Positions 9,988 to 20,256 of a DNA stretch of 64,000 bases are shown here, in pieces. Position 1 is the first letter of the stretch. The number at the start of each line of letters is the position of its first letter. The position numbers were made by a program, and so were the translations under genes. The DNA is from Euclidia mi (Eukaryota > Arthropoda > Insecta > Lepidoptera > Erebidae), in assembly GCA_944739405.2 (NCBI GenBank), contig OX123197.2:56024047-56088046 (forward strand), given 5' to 3'. The notes under the pieces are model-generated. The model saw nothing but the letters and a program-made list of their open reading frames with translations, was not told the origin of the DNA and did not search any database.

Positions 9988-10730
9988 AAGAATTTCCACG
10001 ACTCTCGGTTGATCAAACCGATCATCTGTTTTGTTCTTATCGACCGACGAATTGCTACTTAATTGATTTTTCGTCATACTCCTAGTCATGATGTTCACAA
10101 CATTTTGATTAATACTTTTTAATTCATCAGAAGTAATAACGATGCGAGATAACGCGTCTGCAGCCACATTATTCACACCCTTAACGTATTCAACCACATA
10201 ATCGTATTCATCTAATACTAGCCGAAATTTTAGCAATTTACTAGAAGGATTATTGAAACTAAACAGGTAAAGTAATGGTTTATGATCAGTTTTTATTATA
10301 AACTTTTTACCAAACAAATAGGGTCTGAAATATTTAATTGACCAAACAATAGCAAGGAGTTCCTTTTCTATCGTTGGATAATTTAATTCTGATTTATTTA
10401 ATGGTCGGCTTGCATATGCAATTGGTAAGTCATTTTTATTACATAAAACGGAACCTATGGCTAATCCAGAAGCATCTGTATGCAATATAAACTCATTTTC
10501 CTTCTCAAAATTTGGATATTGTAATATTGGGGGATTGGTCAAAGACTGCTTTAATAACTGAAAAGAATTTTCACACTCTGTATTCCAAATAAATTTAACA
10601 CCTTTTCTACAAAGTTTATTTAACGGAATTGTTATTTCAGCGAAATAAGGTATAAATTTACGGTAGTAATGAACAAAAGCGACAAAACGTCTGACTTCGT
10701 CACTATTTTTTGGGATAGGATAGCTCTGTA
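9988..10730 (-). pseudogene. G2 RNase H domain
   Basis: After a frameshift at the RT boundary, the minus strand encodes the RT connection (PIPKNSDEVRRFVA) and RNase H: FILHTDASGLAIGSVL, a conserved Glu in ELLAIVWSIKYFRPYL, KTDHKPLLYLF and the closing VAADALSRI. Catalytic acidic residues are present. Copy 1 carries the same block with a few substitutions. The enzyme removes RNA from the RNA-DNA hybrid during reverse transcription. Confidence 0.85.
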
Positions 10731-11957
10731 TTACTCGCGTCGCGTCTTTTCAGGGTCAGGTGACACTCCACTAGCAGAAACAACATGCCCTAAATACAGC
10801 AATTCTTTATTTAGAAATTGGCATTTTTTGGGGTTAATTTTTAAATTTACGCTCCTGAGTCTTTCAAAAATGTCAATTAAATGTTTATTATGATTTTCTA
10901 AACTTCGTCCTATACAGATTAAATCGTCTAAATAAATAAGGCACTTTTCATGGTTCAAACCAGACATTGCTACTGTCATTAGGCGACTGAAAGCACTAGG
11001 GCTGATTTTTAAACCTATTGGCAGTCGTTTCATCTGATATTGTTTACTTGTAGTAAATGCTATGTACTTTCTGCTTTCAGGGCTTAATTCTAATTGAAAA
11101 TAACCTTGGCTAAGATCTAAATGGCTAAAATGTATTGCACCTGATAAAGAATCGAGAATAGCAGAGATGTTAGGCAAAGGAAATTTATCATCTTGAAGGC
11201 TGTCGTTTAATTTTCTGTAATCAATAACAACACGCCATATTTTATTACCACTGCTATCAGTTTTCTTAGGAACCAATAACACAGGGCTGGACCACTCACT
11301 AATACTTTCTTCTATAATGTTATTACGCAACATTTCGCCAATTTGTCTATCAATTTCAGCTTTTTGACTTTTAGGAAGTCTGTATGGTTTGGTATATACC
11401 GGGCAAGTATTATCTTTTAAATGTATGGACTGCTGGTACAAGTTGGTAACACCTAATTTATCACCTGGCAGCAAAAACACATCAGAGTACTTTGCGCAAA
11501 TGTTTTCAATTGAAATTTGTTCCTCTCGATTTAAATGTTTAAAATTCAAAATAGAAAACAAACGCTTGACACGGTCAGCATTTAAATTATTACCACTAAA
11601 AGAACACAAATAATAATCATTTAAACTTACAACGTCCGGTGTAAAATAACTTAAACAAACATCTGTCTCTCTAGTATTCAAAAACTTAAGAGGTATTTTA
11701 CCGTCCTTAGGCTTCACTAAGATTGAAGCTAAAAATAAACCTTCACATAATTGCTTAGGAATAATAACACATTCATCTTGTAAGTGTGTCTGCACTAAAT
11801 ATGTAACTTCACACCTGGCCGGTATTGTCATGTAACTATTTTTGCCTAGTTGTCCCATTTGTAACGGAATACTAACGGGTACCTTATGGTTAATAGTCAG
11901 AACATTTTGTTCAAAATCTAAAATACAATTAAATTTACTCAAAAAGTCTTGTCCCAA
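10731..11957 (-). CDS. G2 protease C-terminus plus reverse transcriptase (408 codons open)
   Basis: The open frame starts in the protease tail (MGQDFLSKFNC), continues through a spacer, and covers the RT fingers and palm: LLVPKKTDSSGNKIWRVVID, HFSHLDLSQGYFQLELSP (motif A Asp), PIGLKISPSAFSRLM and YLDDLICIG (active site). It ends at EKTRRE because of a 5-bp tandem duplication (CGCGA) in the DNA near 10738-10747; without it the frame would run into RNase H. RT active-site residues are intact. The same duplication is in copy 1. Confidence 0.88.
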   Translation of the reverse strand: MGQDFLSKFNCILDFEQNVLTINHKVPVSIPLQMGQLGKNSYMTIPARCEVTYLVQTHLQDECVIIPKQLCEGLFLASILVKPKDGKIPLKFLNTRETDVCLSYFTPDVVSLNDYYLCSFSGNNLNADRVKRLFSILNFKHLNREEQISIENICAKYSDVFLLPGDKLGVTNLYQQSIHLKDNTCPVYTKPYRLPKSQKAEIDRQIGEMLRNNIIEESISEWSSPVLLVPKKTDSSGNKIWRVVIDYRKLNDSLQDDKFPLPNISAILDSLSGAIHFSHLDLSQGYFQLELSPESRKYIAFTTSKQYQMKRLPIGLKISPSAFSRLMTVAMSGLNHEKCLIYLDDLICIGRSLENHNKHLIDIFERLRSVNLKINPKKCQFLNKELLYLGHVVSASGVSPDPEKTRRE

Positions 11958-12185
11958 AATGCCATCGGTTCTACAAGAAAAGTTTTAAAATACATAAAAT
12001 GTATGCTCATACTCAACATTACCATATCTTAACGTAAGATAAACAAAGCCATCGCAATATACGTGACCTCCTATACCATTTATTTTAATCCGCTCTATAT
12101 GGAATGGAACATTACTGTTTTCTAATACATCTTGCCTAACTATGGACAATGACGCGCCGGTGTCAAGTAACCAACTACGGGACAC
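11958..12185 (-). pseudogene. G2 protease
   Basis: The short minus-strand frame contains SWLLDTGASLSIV, the retropepsin active site DTGA, and the β-strand segment IKINGIGGHVYCDG. The stop at about 11985 separates it from the GQDFL motif at the start of the RT frame, so the protease is split between two frames. The actual start would be at gag-pol processing or frameshift rather than a local Met. Confidence 0.75.
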
Positions 12186-12233
12186 TTGAAAAACATTTAA
12201 ATTTATTGAATTAATATTTTGACATTAAAATGT

Positions 12234-13407
12234 TCATGCACGAAAAAACAAATTTTTATTCTCAGTTTCGGTCTTTACTTCAGAATTCTGTATGGACTGA
12301 GAACTATTACTGCTGTTACTCGAATCAGCTAAGTTAATCTGATGTTGTCGGACCGGGTGACGAAATGTTGTGTGGCCACGAAAACCACCACAACCGCGAT
12401 AATTAGATGAATTATCAAAGTTACGAATTCCACTTGGACCACATTTATTGCCACGACCACGATTATTATAATTCTGTGAATTTGAAAATACTCTAAGCGT
12501 AGCCCTATTAAAACTATTCTGAAAATTACCACGTTGATAACGGTTTGACCTACCTCGGTTTTGATGGAAGCTCATCACTCGTTCGCCTTCTGCATTCGGC
12601 GCCATCTCGTCCAATGCACCTTGGATGGCATCCTTTAAAGTGCTATAATTCCGTGCTGCAATAATCGTACTGACTCGACTGTAACGCAGGCCGTCGGCAA
12701 ATCTTTTAATCGCAATACGCTAATTTATTGGCCTCAATGTTTTATATGCTCCGGAATCGCCGTTAGCCTGTGTAATAGTCAAATCCACGAATAACAGCTC
12801 CAGCTCCTTACCGTACTCCTCAACACTCTTGTTATTTTGTCTCGCATGGTGCAGCTTATTCTGGATCGCTGTGTCTGATTTGTTGGGCAATAATATGTTA
12901 CGCATGTCACTAATTAAATCTGTAACAGATGAATAATCATTACGCATGCGCAGCTTGGCGCTTTCTGATATACGGGACATTAAAACAAATTGGATCAGTC
13001 GCTTTTTGCCACTATCATCAATCATAGAGTCATACATTTCAATACTTGAGATTAAACGTTTGGTTGTATCAATATCCCCTGTCATTACGGGCAACAATGC
13101 ATTGGCAGTTTTCAGATCAAATTTCTCCATGGTGTTTATCGTAACCTCTGTACTATCCGAACAAAGCTGAACAATTTTTGAATATAATTTAATTATTTTT
13201 GTACATAAGTCTGTCACAATATTGATTTCATCACTCTCGATTTTCTTACTCTTTATCTTTAAACTAATTATCTTTTGTAAAGAACAAAACTGTGTATATA
13301 TATCGTTTGTCTCATGTAATTTAATTTCTCTTATAGTAGATGACCTTCGACTCGGGCCTAGTTTGGTGAGGTAATCTTTAATATACTTTAATTTATCAAA
13401 TACCTCC
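12234..13407 (-). pseudogene. G2 gag with coiled coil and Arg/Gly/Asn-rich tail
   Basis: An open stretch from about 13407 encodes a coiled-coil N-terminal part (YIKDYLTKLGPSRRSSTI, SLQKIISLK) and a capsid-like region (LLPVMTGDIDTTKRLIS, YGKELELLFVDLTI), ending at a stop at 12720-12722. In another frame, 12614-12234 gives an RGRSNRYQRGNFQ / YNNRGRGNK-type tail. There is no CCHC knuckle; a basic RG/NG-rich tail in its place is known from errantivirus-like Gags. The predicted start is disrupted by a stop at about 13402. RNA packaging is the expected role. Confidence 0.7.
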
Positions 13408-14166
13408 TAAGCCTCATTTGCTATAACATATTACTTAAGTCTAGATATTAATAATATAATCGTCACGATATCATGACATTAGGCGTTAATAAGAAAAACA
13501 AAATATAGACCACATACAAGGTCAAATTAAAAAGAAAATAATATCTAAGATATATGAGTAAAATAGGTGTAAAATGTTTTTACGATACACATTTTATGAA
13601 TAATTGATTTTTGACTACACTAGCCGCACTTGTTACCTCACGCACTTATTACCGTACGCACTTATTTTGGCACAAATCACCCAAGTTGTACTCACGCCGG
13701 AGAAGTCCCAGCAGCCGGGACACCAGTGGCCTGTCTACGGAACAAGTTCAACGATCTTCGCAACTCGTACTCATTGATGCCTCTCTCGATCCATTTGCCA
13801 TGGCATTTTCTATACAAACGCAACAGCAATTCCGCTCCTCCAACAGCCAAAACAACACAAATTGTTATCAAAATATATAGTTTGTGCTACTTGCATGCTG
13901 CAACAACTGTCCGTAGCAGCGGAATTTCCAGCGCCGTTTTGCGCTATTATCACTTCTTGCTCTTTAGACTGTTGCTTGCCCATCCTGTCTCTTTGTAAGA
14001 CGAAAAACTCGCGAAAAACAGTTCAAACGTACGAAAGTTACGCCAATTAGTAAGAAATCGTTCCAACGTAATGAAATCATTATTAGTCTTAAACTTCACA
14101 AACCACTCAATGTTTACATTAACGATTCCTTTAACGGCACATCGCGTCGCGCTGGCAGGGTCGCCA
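13408..14166 (-). other. G2 5' leader with primer-binding site
   Basis: The untranslated leader lies between the 5' LTR and gag. On the minus strand it starts TGGCGACCCTGCCAGC (14166-14151), which begins with the TGG expected of a site pairing with a tRNA CCA end. No coding frame with recognisable similarity is present on either strand in this ~750 bp. Confidence 0.65.
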
Positions 14167-14376
14167 TATAAGGGTTCGATTCTGGTGAGTCAAGAGAAAC
14201 AACGTGATCGCTTCAAGTATGATTTAATACTCCTTTAATTATAATTAGTACATTGAATATATAGTCTTAATCTGAACAAAAAACAACTGATATCATCATC
14301 ACATGAGTCGTAATCTAGGATAACTGACATCATCATCACATGACTATTAATTCTTCTTTGTCTTACATACACCATA
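14167..14376 (-). repeat. G2 copy 2 5' LTR
   Basis: The 210-bp partner of 9185-9388 has TATAAGGG at its inner + strand start and ACACCATA at its outer end, followed by the GTTC duplication. Termini are TAT...ATA rather than TG...CA, a departure that some insect gypsy lineages show. Confidence 0.9.
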
Positions 14377-16221
14377 GTTCAATACACAGTTATGCCCCAC
14401 TACCCTATCAATAAAATATACGCGTTTTCTGACTCCAAAATAGTGCTCGCTAGGATTTATTCTTCTCCTCACCGCTGGCAGACTTTTGTCGCCAACCGCG
14501 TTAGTAAATTAATTGAACTTGTTCCTGCTACTTGTTTCAATCACGTCGCGGGTATTGAGAACCCCGCTGATTGCCTGTCTCGTGGTGTTACTCCACTTAA
14601 TCTTCTGCATCATCCATTGTGGCATCGTGGCCCTTCTTGGATTTCCCATGATCCGTCAGAGTGGCCCATGCAACCCTTTGACCACAGTGCAGAGGACGAG
14701 GATGTACCCGAACGGAAGTCTGTTTCTCATCCCGTGATTGTTGAGGTTGCTGAATCTCCAATCTATGCACTCGCATTACGCATGTCTTCGTGGTCTAAGT
14801 TACTCCGCGCCATCGTTTATGTCTGTCGGTTTCTTAGGCACCTACCTAATGGGTTTTTTGTTTCAAGTACTGACCTTGAATTTGCAGAATATAAGTTACT
14901 ACGAGCTGTACAGGCTGTTCATTTTAGTAATGACATTCAAAATTTGAAAAATAATGTACCTTGTTCTCCCGCTATTCTTAGACTCAAGCCGTTTCTCGAT
15001 GAGCACGGCATCATACGCGTTGGTGGTCATCTGTCAAATTCGGACAAACCTTATAACTACAAGCATCCTTGCATTCTACCGCGTCATGATCATGTTGTCG
15101 ACCTTCTTGTTGATTTTTATCACAAGAAGCATCTCCATGCTGGTCTAGAGTTGATTATGTCCTTACTTAAGCATAAATATAGGGTTTTAGCTGCTCGACG
15201 AATAATTCGTCACAGAATACATAAATGTAAAGTCTGTTTCAAATTTTGTCCGCGTCCGATTTTCCCTCCCATGGCAGATCTTCCTAACCAGCGCGTCAAT
15301 CAGGTTGATAAAGTGTTTACACATACCGGTTGTGATTACGCAGGACCACTGCAGTATACGCCAGTGCGTGGTCGATGTGTTAAAAGCCGTAAAGCTTGGC
15401 TATGTATTTTTACATGCTTAACGACGCGCGCTACGTACATTGAAGTTGCGACGGAGTTAAGCACGGTGTCATTCCTGGCAGCCCTTAAACGATTTCTTTC
15501 ACGATGCGGCCCTATACAGTGTTTGTACACGGATAAATGCACTTGTTTCGTGGGCGCAAGCTCTTATTTACGCGACCTTTATAAGTTTCTCAGGGAAGAA
15601 TATCGTATTCGTCTTCAGGAAGAACTTTCCATAAATCATATTGACTGGAAGTTTATTCCACCAGCATCACCACATTTCGGTGGATGTTGGGAAAGCATGG
15701 TCAATGTAATTAAAACGCATTTCTTTATAGTTATAGGTCAACAGATCCTCTCTTACAACGAGCTTTTCACTGTCATTGCACAAGTCGAGGCACTGATCAA
15801 CTCGCGTCCGCTCACGGCATTGAGTAGTGACCCTGCAGAACCATCCGCGTTAAGCCCTGCACATTTTCTGAACACAGTGCCATTATCGTCCTTTCCGGCT
15901 CCTGAAGCAGACTCTTCAAGCTTGCTCCAGAGACATACTCTGCTGGATAAACTCGTGCAGTCGTTCTGGCGGCGCTGGCTTGCGGAATATCACCACCAGC
16001 TTCAGGCTAGATCCAAATGGAATAGTCCTGCATCCCCTATACAGGAGGGTACGTTGGTCGTCATAATACATGATAATGCTCCGCCGCTTTCATGGCCGTT
16101 AGCCATTGTGGAGAAACTGCATACTTCCAAAGATGGTACAACCCGCGTTGTTACCGTGAAAACCGCGAAAGGGAACTACGTGCGCGCTGTTGTACGTCTC
16201 TGTCCGCTTCCAACTCAGTGA
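14377..16221 (+). CDS. BEL RNase H tail, integrase and C-terminal domain (609 codons open)
   Basis: The longest intact frame of the BEL element. It opens in RNase H (YAFSDSKIVLARI, FNHVAGIENPADCLSRG), then the integrase zinc domain (DFYHKKHLHAGLELI ... HKCKVCFKF), the catalytic core (TGCDYAGPL, LYTDKCTCFVGAS, PHFGGCWESMVNVIK giving D, D, E) and a C-terminal domain typical of BEL/Pao (LVQSFWRRWLAEYHHQLQ, AIVEKLHTSKDGTTRVVTV). The frame continues from 9184 across the G2 insertion. The usual DNGT after the second Asp reads DKCT, so the core may be impaired. It stops 200 bp before the 3' LTR. Confidence 0.92.
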   Translation, partial: VQYTVMPHYPINKIYAFSDSKIVLARIYSSPHRWQTFVANRVSKLIELVPATCFNHVAGIENPADCLSRGVTPLNLLHHPLWHRGPSWISHDPSEWPMQPFDHSAEDEDVPERKSVSHPVIVEVAESPIYALALRMSSWSKLLRAIVYVCRFLRHLPNGFFVSSTDLEFAEYKLLRAVQAVHFSNDIQNLKNNVPCSPAILRLKPFLDEHGIIRVGGHLSNSDKPYNYKHPCILPRHDHVVDLLVDFYHKKHLHAGLELIMSLLKHKYRVLAARRIIRHRIHKCKVCFKFCPRPIFPPMADLPNQRVNQVDKVFTHTGCDYAGPLQYTPVRGRCVKSRKAWLCIFTCLTTRATYIEVATELSTVSFLAALKRFLSRCGPIQCLYTDKCTCFVGASSYLRDLYKFLREEYRIRLQEELSINHIDWKFIPPASPHFGGCWESMVNVIKTHFFIVIGQQILSYNELFTVIAQVEALINSRPLTALSSDPAEPSALSPAHFLNTVPLSSFPAPEADSSSLLQRHTLLDKLVQSFWRRWLAEYHHQLQARSKWNSPASPIQEGTLVVIIHDNAPPLSWPLAIVEKLHTSKDGTTRVVTVKTAKGNYVRAVVRLCPLPTQ

Positions 16222-16408
16222 GATCTAGCCTGAAGTTAGATCCACCTCTTAGTTTAAGTATTTAGTTTGTAGTTTTCGTTATAATTGTTTCGCTGAAGTT
16301 AATTTAGATTAATTTTAATATCATATCGCTATCTTAGCCTATTGATGTGTTATGCGGTAGTACATCCAACATAGCTAAGTTCAATTTTATTTTTAAAGGC
16401 AACTCTTT

Positions 16409-16423
16409 AGGGCCGGGGGGAAA
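16409..16423 (+). promoter_or_regulatory. BEL polypurine tract
   Basis: AGGGCCGGGGGGAAA lies immediately before the 3' LTR. A purine-rich tract at this place primes plus-strand DNA synthesis in LTR retrotransposons. The sequence is typical of BEL elements. Confidence 0.8.
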
Positions 16424-16983
16424 TGGTAGCGCCATCTATCTTCTCTATTGATATTTAATTATGTTAACACCTAGCTAATAATTCCTTTGCATACCGCAGT
16501 GTCAAACGAGCGATCTTTTATCCCTTTCTATCCCATTCCCTCCCAAAGGCACGCCTCGCTCTAATTGGTCGCAGAATTCAATGACGCTGCGACGAAGTCG
16601 AAAATCAACCGTCCCGCTGACCGGCTGCGTCCTGGTGCGGCTCCGCGCCGCAACGAATACATGCAGCACCGCAATATTTTACCGCTATTTTATACTATAA
16701 ACGAGAACTAAACCGCCCGCGGATGTAGTGGAGTGATCCGTGCAGCTTCGGGCTGGATCCAGGTGGAGTGATCAGCTTGTGGCCCGACTCTCGGAAGACG
16801 CCGACAAGCCGCCATTTTATCAAGGTAAGGCGTGCTCTGCTCCCATACCTCCGCCTCCTATTCCTCCCTATAACCCACTCTACTGGGCAATTTACCAGCC
16901 ATCCTTTATTCAGTCCATAATAATTAATATTTTTCCATATCACCAAATCGCCTAGTACATACTTTCGGTGCAACGCAGAACCA
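16424..16983 (+). repeat. BEL 3' LTR
   Basis: This 560-bp LTR beginning TGGTAGCGCC and ending CAGAACCA is followed by AAAAC (16984-16988), which repeats the 5 bp before the 5' LTR. Differences from the 5' LTR are few and scattered. Confidence 0.93.
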
Positions 16984-16988
16984 AAAAC

Positions 16989-17800
16989 ATTGCCGTGTGG
17001 TGTGATGAGTGAAAATAAGCCAAGTAACACGAACGTTTTGCAATCCTTTAGTGAGTTGAGTGAGTCACAACAAAGAACGGCTTAATTAATCATAAAGAAA
17101 TACGAGTCGATTTCTACCTTTTTTTTAGGAGTTGGAAAATGCCTTCGGATCTCCGACTATTGGGGAAATGAGAGCCGGAGTATGTGGTGTAGCCACTAAA
17201 AACCACCTCGACTATCTCATGTACCCGTGTGTCGGAAGGGTAGGGAATAGCATAAGCATTCGTCGCTACCCCCCGACGGGTATTGGCCCGCCAGAGGTCA
17301 GGCGGGCCCCGAACAAAACCCCCTTGGCGGCGGAATAAGGTGTTGGACTGCTCCCTTGCCAAAACATCTAGCGGCCGCAGACGATAGGGAGGACGGCAAC
17401 GCAACACCGCATCTCCTCTTCCTCTGCAGCCCCACCGCGACGCATCGAATGGTGCGCCCCCATTTGGTCGCGGGAGATAGGACGCGCGGCAACGCAACAC
17501 CGACACACCTCTCCTCCCGCGACCGCGCCGGCTGCGAGGGACAGACAAAACTGTCCCCCCGTAACCGCACCGTTGGACGCATCCTGCGCAGGCCCCTCTA
17601 AGCCCACGCGGAGCGTCCACTCCTGGGATCTTTCTTAGCTTCACCGCGGGTGTCCAATCCACGGTTACTGAGCCCCCCCACCACGACAAGGTGGAGGTCC
17701 TACGGGGGGGTGGGGTCAATTTCTACTGAAAAAACCGGGTTAGGACGAACTCACTTAGTAGAACATGCTATAGACACTGGCGATATTGCCGCCGAAATCC
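16989..17800 (+). pseudogene. G1 protease-RT linker and RT N-terminus, split by a LINE
   Basis: 16989-17117 encodes a linker (ENKPSNTNVLQSFSELSESQ), followed after an in-frame stop by a segment leading into the LINE insertion. 17727-17800 continues in the same phase across the 8-bp duplication with GLGRTHLVEHAIDTGD, a sequence that precedes the RT fingers in this gypsy group. The RT proper restarts near 21034, after the Helitron-like block. Some codons at that junction are missing. Confidence 0.65.
17118..17718 (-). mobile_element. 5'-truncated LINE fragment (R1-like 3' region), copy 1
   Basis: A GC-rich 601-bp segment has its poly(A) end at the left (complement of TTTTTTTT at 17118-17126). 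It is bounded by ATTTCTAC on both sides (17110-17117 and 17719-17726), an 8-bp target duplication. The same family occurs at 50738-51370. No reliable coding motif is seen; it looks like a 3' UTR. Its placement with R1-like lepidopteran LINEs is a guess from general appearance. Confidence 0.7.
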
Positions 17801-18582
17801 TCTTGATATATAAAATCCTTGCGTTACTGACTGACTGACAGACACGCTACAGCCAAAAATACTGGTCGCAAGAAGATGAAATTTATCAAGTATGTTTCTT
17901 GCGGAGTGTAGGGTAGCACAAAGAGAGCTTTTTTCGAAATTCCTCCCCTAAGGGGATAAAACAGGGGGTCAAAGTTTGTATGAAACTTTTTATTCCTTCG
18001 ATGGATTGATTCCAAACTTTGTATATTAGTTCCTCAAACGACGATAATGAACACTAATACTTATATTTTAAGAAATTCCTCCCCTAAGGGGGTAAGATAG
18101 GGGGTCAAAGTTTGTAAGTAACTTTTTATCTTTCTAATGGATTGACTTCAAACTTTGTATATTGGTTCCTTAAATAACGATAGGGCACACTAAGAATTAG
18201 ATTTTTGGAAATACTTAATCTCTGGGGGTAAGATAGGGGTCAAATTGTGTTACTTATTCTTCAAACTTTGTATATTGGTTCCTCAAATGATGATAGTGAA
18301 CATTAAGAATATATATTTTTTGGTAATTTCACTCCTAAGGGGGTAAAATAGGGGTCAAATTTTGTATGAAACTTTTTATTCCTTTAATGGATTGACTTCA
18401 AACTTTGTATATTGGTTCCTCAAATGATGATAGTGAACATTAAGAATATATATTTTTTGGTAATTTCAACCCTAAGGGGGTAACATAGGGGTCAAATTTT
18501 GTATGAAACTTTTTATTCCTTTAATGGATTGACTTCAAACTTTGTATATTGGTTCCTCAAATGACGATAGTGAACACTAAGT

Positions 18583-19095
18583 ATAGGCTTGTGTCCTAAA
18601 ATGTATTTAACATTTTATTCGTTCCTTTATTAGATGTTAAACTGAAATACCTGATTTTTTCTTCAAAAATCGATCAGCAACATTATTAATCACGGCTTTT
18701 TAAAAACTTTTTTGAATTTGACACGAAAACGCTGTAAACCATCATGGCGTTGAGTGATATCACAAAGTCCAAAACAAAACAAACCGTGAATGAAGTCTGG
18801 TCTGATGTACTCACATTTATTTTGTTATATTCGATTTGACAGGTAGAAAGTTGATTTGTATTTACTACTAAAACATCAACAACATGAATGGCGAATGTAC
18901 TGTTTGACGTAATACTCTCTGATTGGTGTTCACTGTCACAAGAATAAGTATATTATTTTTAGTTTTAGAATCCTAAAAATAACATTAATCTTACCTTTTT
19001 ATAATAAATAATAAACTTTATTGACATCTTAAAATCATAATGAATCTATAAATACTACAATCAAACCGATTTATTCCTAGTGAAGACAAGCCTAT
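18583..19095. mobile_element. 513-bp MITE with ATAGGCTTGT termini
   Basis: ATAGGCTTGT at 18583-18592 is exactly inverted at 19086-19095. The segment interrupts the tandem array, whose unit sequence resumes after it. It is AT-rich and non-coding. The superfamily is not determined, because the target duplication is masked by T-runs. Confidence 0.6.
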
Positions 19096-20005
19096 TTTTT
19101 TTATTGGAAATTCTATCCCTAAGAGTGTAAGACAGGGGGTCAAAGTGTGTATGAAACTTATTATTCCTTCAGTGGATTGACTACAAACTTTGTATATTGG
19201 TTTCTCGAATGACCTTAGTAAACATTAAGAAAATCTTTTTGGAATTTCTTACTCTGAAGAGTTAAAAAGGGGGGTCGGAATTTGTATGAAACCTTTTTAT
19301 TCCCTCATTGAATTAATTCAAACTTTGTATAGAGGTTCCTCAAATGACGTTAGTGAACACCAAGAACAGAGTTTTCGAAGTCCCTCCCGTATGGGAGTTA
19401 AGAAAAGGTGTCCCATTTTCTAATATAAAAAAACTTCAATGGATTCACTTGAAACTTTGTATATCGGTTCCTTAAATGACATTAGTTAATTCGCCACTAA
19501 AACGGGGAGTTCAAAAAGGGCTCCCAGTTTTTTATCGTCCCAGATGTGCATTTAATTGTATGCGGCTGGCTCTTATCTAAGCGCTCTTCATCTTCACTAA
19601 CTAAAATGTATGATGGTTCTTTATAATATGACCAATAGAAGCCAAAATATTTAGAACCGTTGTTTTGCTACTTTTATTTATTTTTAAGCAGTTAAGCACT
19701 GTTTATCAGTTATCTGCGTTGCTTAACCTATAAATACTAAGAAAGGGCTTTTGAACTTGGATAAATAATTAATTTAATTTTTTTTTACAATTTCGCTGAA
19801 ATATACAAATGTATACTGCTACAGAATCCTTGACTAATTTAATTTTAACTAGCTTTTGTTAGCAGCTATGCCTAAATGAAATTTTCATCGTTTGTTCGAG
19901 AGTTTTCATGAACCATTAGAAAAATACACATCTAAATCGATTCAGCCATTTTTAAGATTACCCTGAATAAATAGACAGATAGAAAAACAGTTTGTTTATT
20001 TTTTT

Positions 20006-20256
20006 ATAGTCTCACGCCTGTATCCCCGAAGGGGTAGGCAGAAGTGTAATATTACACCCACATTTCGCCATGTTGCATATTAGGTCCGACGTAATAGGGG
20101 GCGAGCCTATTGCCGGTACCGGGCACATTGGCAGACTGCGTGCTGCTACTGAGAATTCGGAAAAATTCAGTAACACTTTTGCCTGACCTGGGGATCGAAC
20201 CCGAGACCTCCCGTATAGCAGACGCATATGCTATCCACTGTACCACGGAGGCAGTC
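20006..20256 (-). mobile_element. tRNA-derived SINE, copy 1 (head type A)
   Basis: The minus strand begins with a tRNA-like head ACTGCCTCCGTGGTACAGTG and a B-box GGGTTCGATCCC, then a body with ATAGGCTCGCCCCCTATTA and the end TACCCCTTCGGGGATACAGG. The internal pol III promoter boxes are recognisable. Five other copies lie at 40747, 55642, 56255, 57185 and 62081. Confidence 0.85.

Larger units (their letters stand above)
9185..14376 (-). mobile_element. G2 copy 2: errantivirus-like gypsy element with both LTRs
   Basis: The minus-strand element has short LTRs (204 and 210 bp) and a 4-bp duplication GTTC outside both (9181-9184 and 14377-14380). Gene order on the minus strand is gag (13407-12234), protease (12185-11958), RT (11957-10731), RNase H (10730-9988) and integrase C-terminal part (9984-9441). 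No env frame is seen between integrase and the 3' LTR. An internal deletion at about 9985 joins the RNase H tail to the late integrase and removes the zinc domain and catalytic core. It sits inside BEL RNase H. Confidence 0.92.
919..16983 (+). mobile_element. BEL/Pao LTR retrotransposon with nested insertions
   Basis: Two near-identical LTRs (919-1479 and 16424-16983) bound this element, and the 5-bp sequence AAAAC occurs exactly outside both (914-918 and 16984-16988). That is a target-site duplication, so the whole 16 kb is one insertion into G1. Internal BEL parts in order are the leader (1480-1861), gag zinc knuckles (6012-6420), RT and RNase H (8253-9184) and integrase (14377-16221). The remainder is other elements: G4 plus a LINE (1862-6011) and two G2 copies (6421-8252, 9185-14376). 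The protease and part of RT are missing. Confidence 0.93.

Noticed and set aside
17114..17719. 201-codon frame in GC-rich DNA
   Set aside because: It lies in a LINE 3' region repeated at 50738-51370, where the frame is not conserved.
20110..20256. True tRNA gene in the SINE heads
   Set aside because: A- and B-box-like words exist but no complete cloverleaf or acceptor stem; all six are SINE heads followed by the same body.
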